This document shows positions 32,419 through 38,922 of a stretch of DNA of 38,922 nt, piece by piece; position 1 is the stretch's first letter; each line of letters opens with the position of its first letter. Origin of the DNA: an uncultured Clostridia bacterium (GTDB lineage Bacteria; Bacillota; Clostridia; Christensenellales; UBA1242); NCBI GenBank assembly GCA_934746515.1, contig CAKVFH010000009.1, forward strand, positions 1-38,922, read 5' to 3'. The translations under genes and the position numbers were made by a program. The notes beneath the pieces were generated by a model. The model had not been told where the DNA came from. It searched no databases and was given only the letters and a program-made list of their open reading frames with translations.

Positions 32419-34464
32419 CTATCTTTTTGATTGCACATAATAGAATTTTTTGAAAAGATTGTTATATTCTTTCACAAACTCGTCTATTTCTTCTTGCGAA
32501 GGTGTGTAGTTTGAATCTTTGCTTTTAATTGTTTGACCGTCAATTGATTTTAGTGTGTCGCTTTCAACATATCCATAAAAATAAGATCTCATCAATTTAT
32601 CATAAACCGTTTTGGTTGGATCGGTTAAACTTTTGTTAATTACAGCGGTGCCCATGTAAATATCTTGTTCAAAGTCTCTTCCGAGAAGAGTTAAAATTGT
32701 TGGTGCTAAATCAACCGACTCTGTTTTGTGAGTGATGACTCTGCTTTCGCCGTGAGATTCAAGATAAGATGATGTTATGTTTGTTGAATAAATAAAACCT
32801 TCAATTGAATGGTAAGATAATTTTTCACTTGCGGTCAAATTATATTTGTCAATAAAATGTGTTTTTGTGGTTTCCATTGGTGGTTCATGGTCGCCAGCCA
32901 GTGTAATAATTGTTTTATCCAGCATATCAGTTTCTTGCAAGTGGTTTACGATATATGAAACCGCATATTCTGTGTCAAGAACCCTTGCATAATATTCTTT
33001 TATTGTTTCTTTATCATTTTCATCCAGAGAATTGTAAATTTCAAATAATTTCTTCTCGATAGAAGAATTGCTAACAGCATCAACAAATTTATAGTTGTCT
33101 TCAAGAATTGGAGTGTATGTGTAAGGTTTGTGTGTTGTGATTGTCATCATAAATGTAAAGAATTTTTCGTCAGTTGGGAAACAATTGTAACTCTCTGGGT
33201 TGTCTATAAAATAACGAATTGTTTCGCTATCCATTGTGCAGCAATTTAAAGTGTTAAAATTTCCAACTGTAATATCCCGTATATTTTCCAAAAATGCACT
33301 ATTTTTGAACTTTAATCCACTTTCAATATATTCGTTTCTATGATAAAAAGAGTTTGTATTGCCATGAATATAAAATGAATTATAGTCTTCGAGAATTTTA
33401 GGGAGAGAATGATTGAAATCTTGACAATTTCCGGTAAGCGCTTTAAGTTCAGAATAGTTGGTTGTTTCTTTGGATTGGTGATTGGCAAGTCTCAATCCAA
33501 CTTTTTCAAAGGTTAAACCATCGTAGATGTCAGTGCCATTAAAGGTGTAATTTGTTCCGTTGTAGTCAAAATCTTTTCGAGAAATTGTGGTTTTTCCGTT
33601 CACCTTTGAGACAGTGTAGAAATTTTTAATTCCGATTGTTGAAAGATTAGCACCATTTTTTAGAGCGTATAATGTTGGTGTGAGTTCTTTGCTTATGGCT
33701 AGGTTGTCAAAACTTTCACCATAAATCATTATCACATTATTGTCAGCGCAAAGATTATTTAAAACTGAACTATAGTATTCATAATCATAATCAAATGTTT
33801 TAAGTGTTGGTTTTGTTGAAGGAATAAGATATCTGAAAAAGTCTTCAAAATAGAATCCATAATATCCAAATTTTTGCAGGCTTGCATAATTTGAAACAAA
33901 TGAATCATACATATATGCATCGCTTGAATAATATTCTTCTTCGGTGTAGTCCGTTTTAATTTTGTTGTGCAAGGTTGCATTTCCAACGGTGAAAACCGAA
34001 ATGCAAACCACTTCTATTGCTATAAAAACTAGGTTATAAAATTTCTTATAATTTATCGTTCCGGTTTTGAGTGTAAAGCACAAAACGATGTAACCTATAA
34101 TAAACAGTATTCCAACAATCAAATTTCCAACTGAAATTTTAACCATTTGGGTAACAGCTCCAAGCTGAGTGACTTGGGTGATTAGTGACCAGCTGAAAAC
34201 ATCGCCGCGACTAATATATAAACTTGCACTTGCAATTAAAATCAAAAGTTCAATGATGAGAATAAAAATTTGTCCGATTTCTTGAACCAAAAGCGGAAGT
34301 GCAAATCCAATGGCGGCAAGCGCGAAGATGTAGCATAAATCAATCAAAATGTGTTTTGGGAACATTGGCATTTTCATCACCGGAAAGGTGATTGCAATGA
34401 GTGCGAGACTAATTATAATAAAGGTCAGTGTTAAAATTGTTTTATTTAGTAAGTATTTCTTCAT
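32419..34464 (-). CDS. Lipoteichoic-acid-synthase-like phosphoglycerol transferase
   Basis: This 681-aa membrane enzyme has five N-terminal membrane helices (within residues 8-165) and an extracellular alkaline-phosphatase/sulfatase-type domain from about 240. Landmarks are IMIYGESFDN (metal-ligand E250), SKETTNYSELKALTG (nucleophile T334 or T335), YIHGNTNSFYHRNEYIESG, TITTHKPY (H445) and LAGDHEPP (D525, H526), which match LtaS-type enzymes that polymerise or transfer glycerol phosphate. Sequence departs from classical LtaS, so other envelope phosphoglycerol or phosphoethanolamine transfers are possible. The start has no Shine-Dalgarno site, and a promoter ends six bases before the ATG, suggesting leaderless mRNA. 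Confidence 0.8.
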   Translation of the reverse strand: MKKYLLNKTILTLTFIIISLALIAITFPVMKMPMFPKHILIDLCYIFALAAIGFALPLLVQEIGQIFILIIELLILIASASLYISRGDVFSWSLITQVTQLGAVTQMVKISVGNLIVGILFIIGYIVLCFTLKTGTINYKKFYNLVFIAIEVVCISVFTVGNATLHNKIKTDYTEEEYYSSDAYMYDSFVSNYASLQKFGYYGFYFEDFFRYLIPSTKPTLKTFDYDYEYYSSVLNNLCADNNVIMIYGESFDNLAISKELTPTLYALKNGANLSTIGIKNFYTVSKVNGKTTISRKDFDYNGTNYTFNGTDIYDGLTFEKVGLRLANHQSKETTNYSELKALTGNCQDFNHSLPKILEDYNSFYIHGNTNSFYHRNEYIESGLKFKNSAFLENIRDITVGNFNTLNCCTMDSETIRYFIDNPESYNCFPTDEKFFTFMMTITTHKPYTYTPILEDNYKFVDAVSNSSIEKKLFEIYNSLDENDKETIKEYYARVLDTEYAVSYIVNHLQETDMLDKTIITLAGDHEPPMETTKTHFIDKYNLTASEKLSYHSIEGFIYSTNITSSYLESHGESRVITHKTESVDLAPTILTLLGRDFEQDIYMGTAVINKSLTDPTKTVYDKLMRSYFYGYVESDTLKSIDGQTIKSKDSNYTPSQEEIDEFVKEYNNLFKKFYYVQSKR

Positions 34465-34470
34465 GGATAA

Positions 34471-34500
34471 AATATATCACTTTTAAAATTTTGTTTGCAA
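34471..34500 (-). promoter_or_regulatory. Promoter of the LTA-synthase-like gene (leaderless)
   Basis: On the minus strand TTGCAA (34500-34495), 18 bp, TATATT (34476-34471), followed by six bases and then the ATG. The predicted transcription start coincides with the start codon. Confidence 0.5.
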
Positions 34501-34582
34501 CTATTTATCGCTTGGTTAGGCGTAGGGGTTAAAATTTTTTGATAAATAAAATTAAGTTTAAAACTAAAACCGCTGAATTGTT

Positions 34583-34611
34583 TTGACATTATCTTTCATT
34601 TATCTTATAAT
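34583..34611 (+). promoter_or_regulatory. Sigma-A promoter of the methyltransferase gene
   Basis: TTGACA (34583-34588), 17 bp, TATAAT (34606-34611): exact consensus. The leader is about 14 bases, with GGAGAG before the ATG at 34632. Confidence 0.8.
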
Positions 34612-34631
34612 TTTGTTATGGAGAGTTTGTT

Positions 34632-35249
34632 ATGAAAAATGTAGCAGATTTTTATAATAAGACAGCAACTGGCTGGTCTGATGAATGGTATAAAGAAAAG
34701 AAACAAAACGAAATTTTAGGAAAATTTTACAATTGTTATGCCCAAGTTGGCACAAAACACCCAAGAATTTTGGATCTTGGTTGCGGTGCAGGTTATGATT
34801 CTAAAATTTTGTCGCGAATGGGCGCAAGAGTTGTTGGTCTTGATGTTAGTGAAAAACTTATAAACATTGCAAAAAGCGAAGCTTTTAGATGCAAATTTTA
34901 TGTTGGCGACATGACCGAAAGATACAAAAGACTCGGCAAGTTCGACGGAATTTTGTGTCTTGCAACAATCATGCATGTTGGAATTGACAAGATGAAACAA
35001 ACATTTTCAAACATGGTTGAATGTTTGAACAAAGGCGGTCTTTTGCTTGTATCTTCGCTTGATGGCGTTGGCAAAAACTACGAAAAAAGCATGGTTTCAG
35101 TTGACGGTGAAGCGTATGATAAAAATGTAAACCGATACAATGCATCAGAGCTTTGCGCTTTCGCTTATCCAAACCTTAAACTTGTTGACACTTGGAAATT
35201 CGATGATTTCGCTGAAGGTTGGAGATATTATATTTTCATGAAAGTTTAA
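34632..35249 (+). CDS. Class I SAM-dependent methyltransferase
   Basis: This 205-aa small methyltransferase has SAM-binding motif I ILDLGCGAGYDS (46-57), an acidic residue ending strand 2 (VVGLDVSEKLI), and motif II-like FDGILCLATIMHV. The family acts on many small molecules and macromolecules, and the substrate cannot be predicted. It has an exact consensus promoter and appears monocistronic, between two minus-strand genes for envelope proteins. Nothing near it hints at a dedicated pathway. Confidence 0.88.
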   Translation: MKNVADFYNKTATGWSDEWYKEKKQNEILGKFYNCYAQVGTKHPRILDLGCGAGYDSKILSRMGARVVGLDVSEKLINIAKSEAFRCKFYVGDMTERYKRLGKFDGILCLATIMHVGIDKMKQTFSNMVECLNKGGLLLVSSLDGVGKNYEKSMVSVDGEAYDKNVNRYNASELCAFAYPNLKLVDTWKFDDFAEGWRYYIFMKV

Positions 35250-35303
35250 TAAGAATAATAAATCAAAAATGAGCGCAATATTTAAAACGAGCAAAATAAA
35301 AAT

Positions 35304-35341
35304 AGGAACAACGCACAAAAAATGCAATGTTCCTTTTTTTA
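35304..35341 (+). terminator. Terminator of the methyltransferase gene
   Basis: AGGAACA (35304-35310) pairs with TGTTCCT (35328-35334), with an inner GCA/TGC and a T-run beyond. Confidence 0.75.
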
Positions 35342-35433
35342 TTGATTGATATTATTTATAAAATACCATAATTATTATATTTGGCAAAGTTGCAAAATAT
35401 AATAAGTCGTTATTCAAGATAAAATATTAAAAA

Positions 35434-37395
35434 TCAATTTTTCTTTTTATGACTTCTTATAATAAGTAAAGCTGTTGTTGCAAAAACTGTCACTAAACTA
35501 ACCGAAATTATTACTATTGGGACAATGTCTGGTTTGTTTGGGATTGTATAACTGTTATGGCTATTGTCGTTTGGCTTATCAGGAATGATATTGTCAGGAT
35601 TTTGTTTAGAAGATTCTTCTTTTTGTAAGGTTATTGTTACTGTTGTGTTTTTGTAATTATTTTTGTTTTCACCAACATAGATGGCGGTCGCACTTGTTAA
35701 GTTTTCAACAAGCAAATCAGGGGAATTCCATTGCCAACCATCGGGAAGAGTGATATCGGATAGTGTTGTTGCATTGATAGGAATTTTTATTTCAGCACTA
35801 GGTTTTGATGGTGCATCAATCGGTAAAATTTGAAAATTGAGAGTTAGACGTCCAGTGTAACTTGCAATTCCTTTTATTATAATTTCTGCAGTGCCGACAT
35901 TTGTGTTGTTTTTATAGGAAATGGTGTAATCTATATTTTCTGTTAGTGATTGTGAATTTAGAGTCAAGTTCACTTGTGGGAAAAGCGCTTCACCTGTGTA
36001 ATAAATGGAAGAAATAACATTGTGCTTAACAGTAGAAATATCAATTTCTTGTTCCACTTCTCCTTTTTCTTTTAAAATGGTATAAGCTTTTATTCTTCCA
36101 GCACAATCACTTCTATGCCAACCACTCGAAGATTTATAGTGTGTGTTTGAGTTAGAATTAAGTGAATATAAAATATATGCACTTTCTCCGTTATTGCTAC
36201 TAATGCTTACCACAATTGAATAATATGTGCCATTTTCAATTTTTGCCAAATTATCCAACATGATTGTATGATAACCACCATAATTTAAAACTCGATTGCC
36301 ACTAGCAGAAAGTGTTCCACTTTCGGGATTATTGGGGTCTGTCAGATTGGTGTAAACTTTAACATTGCAGTTTATGTTATATCCATAAGTTGCGACATTT
36401 ACCGCATTTACAAATTCGTTGTGAGTTTTGTCGCCCTTTTTTGCTACAAAAACATTTGAAACACATTTAGAATTCGTTTCACTTCGAATTGGAGCTTCCA
36501 ATACATTATCATAAAAATAGTTAAAATCAAATTTATCCTTATTTGCGTACTTAAATCCACAAACATTTCCAACCGAACTATCATAAGAAAGATAAAAGTA
36601 AGGAAGATCATTATAACTATTTTTGATTAGCCATCCACCATTCTGACCAGCGGCCTTTGGCTTAAAATTGCTTGCTGGAATTGTGTCGTCCCACCCAACA
36701 ATTGTTATTGCGTGAGAAACCCCGTCTCTAGTTTCACCTTTTGTGTTGTAATAATACTCATTACGAGCATTGTAATAAGAACCAGTTACGGCGCCATATT
36801 TGGCAATTGCCTGTTTTATTTCGTTTATTCTATATGGACCGGTAGAATATAAATCAATTTGTTCGGCATCCATTAGGCGGTACAGATTATTTTTATATGC
36901 ATCATCTTTTGCACTAACATTTTTGGCTACTGGACCACACCATTGCGATAACATTAAAAATGTGTTATAAGAGCTTCCTGTTACATTCCATTTATCATTT
37001 GCATAAACACCATCAGTGTTATTAAGTGGATCCTTTTCTCTGTTGTGTGTTCTATATGCAATTTGTGTTGGGGAAAATCTCAAAGTGTCTTTTGTGTTAT
37101 CATCTAACTTGTCTTTTAAAATTGATGTTTCAGACGCACTTGCGGTTGCGTATGCCCAGCAAATGTTTGTGCTTCCCTGATCAAGGGGTGGGGTAACAAT
37201 ATCATAATCACAACTATTATATTTTTCTCGATCAACAATTTCATCAATACTTGTTGAGTTAAGTGTTGAGTTTGAAAAATTGTCAGCAAAAACAATATCA
37301 TGCTTGGCAAATGTTGCAAAACATGTCAAAAACAATATTGATACCGCTAATATTGCAGATAGTTTTAATTTTCGTTTGTTAAAATATTTTTTCAT
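35434..37395 (-). CDS. Membrane-anchored papain-family (C1A) cysteine protease
   Basis: This 653-aa secreted protein has a signal peptide (residues 8-30), then a C1A peptidase domain: oxyanion Q73 and nucleophile C79 in DQGSTNICWAYA, His228 in GVSHAITIVGWDD, and Asn259 in GGWLIKNSYN. A beta-rich region (about 285-450), probably the lectin-like domain commonly fused to such proteases, follows. Next is an Ig-like repeat (IYYTGEALFPQVNLTLN onward to NYTG-like SYTGRLTLNFQI), a Pro/Asn-rich spacer, and a C-terminal membrane helix with basic KKKN tail. It would stand on the outer surface of the cell. No Shine-Dalgarno site precedes the ATG. Substrates are unknown; adhesion and surface processing are plausible. 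Confidence 0.86.
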   Translation of the reverse strand: MKKYFNKRKLKLSAILAVSILFLTCFATFAKHDIVFADNFSNSTLNSTSIDEIVDREKYNSCDYDIVTPPLDQGSTNICWAYATASASETSILKDKLDDNTKDTLRFSPTQIAYRTHNREKDPLNNTDGVYANDKWNVTGSSYNTFLMLSQWCGPVAKNVSAKDDAYKNNLYRLMDAEQIDLYSTGPYRINEIKQAIAKYGAVTGSYYNARNEYYYNTKGETRDGVSHAITIVGWDDTIPASNFKPKAAGQNGGWLIKNSYNDLPYFYLSYDSSVGNVCGFKYANKDKFDFNYFYDNVLEAPIRSETNSKCVSNVFVAKKGDKTHNEFVNAVNVATYGYNINCNVKVYTNLTDPNNPESGTLSASGNRVLNYGGYHTIMLDNLAKIENGTYYSIVVSISSNNGESAYILYSLNSNSNTHYKSSSGWHRSDCAGRIKAYTILKEKGEVEQEIDISTVKHNVISSIYYTGEALFPQVNLTLNSQSLTENIDYTISYKNNTNVGTAEIIIKGIASYTGRLTLNFQILPIDAPSKPSAEIKIPINATTLSDITLPDGWQWNSPDLLVENLTSATAIYVGENKNNYKNTTVTITLQKEESSKQNPDNIIPDKPNDNSHNSYTIPNKPDIVPIVIISVSLVTVFATTALLIIRSHKKKN

Positions 37396-37406
37396 ATTAT
37401 GTTATA

Positions 37407-37435
37407 AAGATAACACATGTTGTTGCTTATTTCAA
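37407..37435 (-). promoter_or_regulatory. Possible promoter of the protease gene
   Basis: On the minus strand TTGAAA (37435-37430), 17 bp, TATCTT (37412-37407). The predicted start is only about five bases before the ATG, again implying an almost leaderless mRNA. Confidence 0.4.
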
Positions 37436-37500
37436 ATAAAAATTTGGCAGTTCTAAAACTAATATGTCAATAGGATAGGAAGATTAAAATAAACTACAAG

Positions 37501-37548
37501 CCAAGTTTATTAGTTTCAAAAACGCTAAACTAATGGTTTTGGTTTTTT
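37501..37548 (+). terminator. Orphan terminator-like hairpin
   Basis: CCAA plus ATTAGTTT (37501-37516) pairs with AAACTAAT plus TTGG (37527-37542) in a nearly continuous 16-bp stem, then six T. No plus-strand gene lies upstream. The flanking stretches (37436-37500 and 37549-37641) hold no gene. Confidence 0.55.
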
Positions 37549-37641
37549 AGAGCGATTTTGTCTTTTATTTTGCCCTGAAAAATTTACAAGTAATGCGCGA
37601 TAAAAAGTTACAAAAAGTTTAAAGAAAATCGGCAAAAGTTA

Positions 37642-37670
37642 TTGACATAAAACATTATTTATAATAGAAT
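37642..37670 (+). promoter_or_regulatory. Sigma-A promoter of the str operon (rpsL)
   Basis: TTGACA (37642-37647), 17 bp, TAGAAT (37665-37670), with a predicted start near 37677 and a leader of about 130 bases. Confidence 0.75.
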
Positions 37671-37673
37671 GAT

Positions 37674-37712
37674 AGGGCATAAAATGTTATGTTTGACATT
37701 ATGTCCTTTTTT
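37674..37712 (+). promoter_or_regulatory. Attenuator-like hairpin at the start of the rpsL leader
   Basis: AGGGCAT (37674-37680) pairs with ATGTCCT (37701-37707), and AATGT (37683-37687) with ACATT (37696-37700), giving about 12 bp with a two-base bulge, followed by six T (37707-37712). It lies directly after the predicted transcription start, so an intact hairpin would stop transcription before rpsL. Confidence 0.55.
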
Positions 37713-37807
37713 ATTGCAACGGTGACGCGATAAAATCTGATATATTATCAAGAATTTCCTCGTAGGGTTTAGAGAAAATTCACCAAATTTACACAGGAGG
37801 TAATACT

Positions 37808-38185
37808 ATGCCAACCATTAACCAAATTGTCCGTCATGGTAAAGGTAGAGAAGCTCAAACAACAAAGGCTAAATGCCCAGCATTGGAACAATGCCCACAA
37901 AAACGCGGTGTTTGTTTGAATGTTACAACAACTTCTCCAAAAAAGCCAAACTCTGCTATGCGTAAAATTGCCAGAGTTAGACTTACTAACAGAATGGAAG
38001 GAACTGTTTATATTCCAGGCGAAGGACACAATTTGCAAGAACACTCAGTTGTTCTCATTCGTGGTGGCCGTGTTAAGGATTTGCCAGGTGTTCGTTATCA
38101 CATCATTCGTGGCGTTCTTGATACAGCAGGTGTTCAAAATCGTAAACAAGCTAGAAGTAAATACGGTGCTAAAAAATCTAAATAA
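37808..38185 (+). CDS. rpsL: 30S ribosomal protein S12
   Basis: This 125-aa decoding-centre protein has the conserved TTSPKKPNSAMRKIARVRL block (with the lysine linked to streptomycin sensitivity in other bacteria unaltered) and IRGGRVKDLPGVRYHIIRG, including the Asp that is often methylthiolated. The N-terminal stretch RHGKGREAQTTKAKCPALEQCPQKRGVC is more divergent than usual and contains three cysteines. An AGGAGG site precedes the ATG. It opens the str operon and is followed 43 bases later by rpsG. Confidence 0.97.
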   Translation: MPTINQIVRHGKGREAQTTKAKCPALEQCPQKRGVCLNVTTTSPKKPNSAMRKIARVRLTNRMEGTVYIPGEGHNLQEHSVVLIRGGRVKDLPGVRYHIIRGVLDTAGVQNRKQARSKYGAKKSK

Positions 38186-38228
38186 TTTATGATTTAACTT
38201 TTACAAATATTTAAGGAGGAAATTTTTT

Positions 38229-38699
38229 ATGTCAAGAAGAAACAGAGCTGAAGTTCGCAAAGTTGTTGCAGACCCAGTTTATGGTTCAACCGTTGTTACT
38301 AAAGTTATCAACCAAGTTATGCTTGATGGTAAACGTTCAATTGCTCAAACAGTTGTTTACGATGCTATGGCTAAAGCTGGTCAAAAACTTAATGCTGAAC
38401 CAATGGATGTTTTCAACAAAGCTCTCGAAAACATTAAACCTGTTCTTGAAGTTAAAGCTCGCCGTGTTGGTGGCTCAACATACCAAGTTCCAATGGAAAT
38501 CAGACCTGAAAGAAGACAAACTCTTGCTATTCGTTGGTTAGTTTTATATGCTAGACAAAGAAGTGAAAGAGGAATGGCTAACAAACTTGCAGGTGAACTT
38601 GTTGATGCTTACAACAATGCAGGTGGTGCATTCAAGAAGAAAGAAGATGTACATAGAATGGCGGAAGCTAATAAGGCTTTTGCTTCATACCGCTGGTAG
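38229..38699 (+). CDS. rpsG: 30S ribosomal protein S7
   Basis: This 156-aa assembly protein organises the 3' domain of 16S rRNA. It has the family core VTKVINQVMLDGKRSIAQTVVYDAM, the ENIKPVLEVKARRVGGSTYQVP block and the C-terminal KKEDVHRMAEANKAFASYRW. Length is standard. An AAGGAGG site precedes the ATG. It is the second str operon gene; fusA usually follows, but no gene begins in the 223 bases left in the window. Confidence 0.97.
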   Translation: MSRRNRAEVRKVVADPVYGSTVVTKVINQVMLDGKRSIAQTVVYDAMAKAGQKLNAEPMDVFNKALENIKPVLEVKARRVGGSTYQVPMEIRPERRQTLAIRWLVLYARQRSERGMANKLAGELVDAYNNAGGAFKKKEDVHRMAEANKAFASYRW

Positions 38700-38702
38700 T
38701 CT

Positions 38703-38824
38703 TAAGCTAAAAATCACGCATATAACTGCGTTTCTATAAAATTTTAAGCATAGTCACTTACTAATTTGTAAGCTCCTATCCTTAAAATTTTATGAGCCTT
38801 GTTCTATACGCAATTTTTAACTTA
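38703..38824. repeat. Large imperfect palindrome downstream of rpsG
   Basis: The left arm 38703-38753 and right arm 38776-38824 are imperfect reverse complements. Matching blocks are TAAGCTAAAAAT/ATTTTTAACTTA, and ATAAAATTTTAAGCATAG/CTATCCTTAAAATTTTAT. The loop region contains a further perfect stem, CTTAC/GTAAG. The structure would fold as a single 122-base hairpin in DNA or RNA. There is no T-tract typical of a terminator. Confidence 0.75.
38729..38771 (+). repeat. 43-bp direct repeat, copy 1
   Basis: Starts CGTTTCTATAAAATTTT and ends TTTGTAA. It matches 38880-38922 at 41 of 43 positions and covers the inner left arm and loop of the palindrome. Confidence 0.85.
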
Positions 38825-38879
38825 ATACAATCTGATGTTTTTGCAGAATTTGGTGTTTTGTTAAGAATCCGCTATGCGT

Positions 38880-38922
38880 CGTTTCTATAAAATTTTAAGC
38901 ATAGTCATTTACTAAATTGTAA
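38880..38922 (+). repeat. 43-bp direct repeat, copy 2 (cut by window end)
   Basis: Second copy of the 38729-38771 sequence, differing at two positions and running to the last base of the window. The element probably continues beyond, where a second palindrome arm would be expected. A related TTAAGAATC segment precedes it. Confidence 0.8.

Overview
The window is AT-rich, densely packed bacterial chromosome using the standard code. Sporulation-type germinant receptor genes (gerA/gerB/gerC order), Firmicutes-style sigma-A promoters (TTGACA, 17 bp, TATAAT), strong Shine-Dalgarno sites, and rpsF-ssb-rpsR, dnaB and rpsL-rpsG genes point to an uncultured low-GC Firmicute, probably of the Clostridia. 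That placement is inference. No tRNA, rRNA, CRISPR array, insertion sequence or prophage was found.

Positions 1-13950 are a surface-glycan locus. It holds the tail of an unidentified gene, a GT4 glycosyltransferase, a protein with bacterial sialyltransferase-type motifs and a Wzx-type flippase. A seven-gene operon with its own promoter follows: legB, legC, a deacetylase-like gene, ptmE, legH, legI and legG. The convergent minus-strand operon carries a CMP-nonulosonate synthetase and two Gfo/Idh oxidoreductases. Together these encode the GDP-sugar route to CMP-legionaminic acid (or a close relative), a candidate transferase to use it and a flippase to export the product.

Positions 14120-22197 hold a dUTPase, an unknown 231-aa protein, a two-gene operon of a ParM-like actin and a Pro/Gln/Met-rich partner, and a gerA-gerB-gerC operon. 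GerB has a long basic repeat tail. GerC lacks the lipobox cysteine and carries a Ser/Gly-rich insert of about 95 residues. Positions 22368-25106 (minus) encode a P-type cation ATPase with a charged N-terminal extension.

Positions 25327-30400 are housekeeping: rpsF-ssb-rpsR behind a probable S6:S18-binding leader, a small unknown protein, dnaB (ending in an SSB-like acidic tip) and a membrane-anchored DUF4097-like protein. Positions 30711-32228 are a three-gene operon of a HicB-like protein and two unknowns. Next come a minus-strand LTA-synthase-like enzyme, a methyltransferase and a minus-strand membrane-anchored papain-family protease. The window ends in the str operon start (rpsL, rpsG), which has an apparent attenuator in its leader and a large imperfect palindrome, partly repeated, after rpsG.

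The best candidates for undescribed biology are the chromosomal actin plus disordered partner, the HicB-like operon without HicA, the deacetylase-like protein and degenerate oxidoreductase in the legionaminic acid locus, the altered germinant receptor and the palindromic repeat after rpsG.
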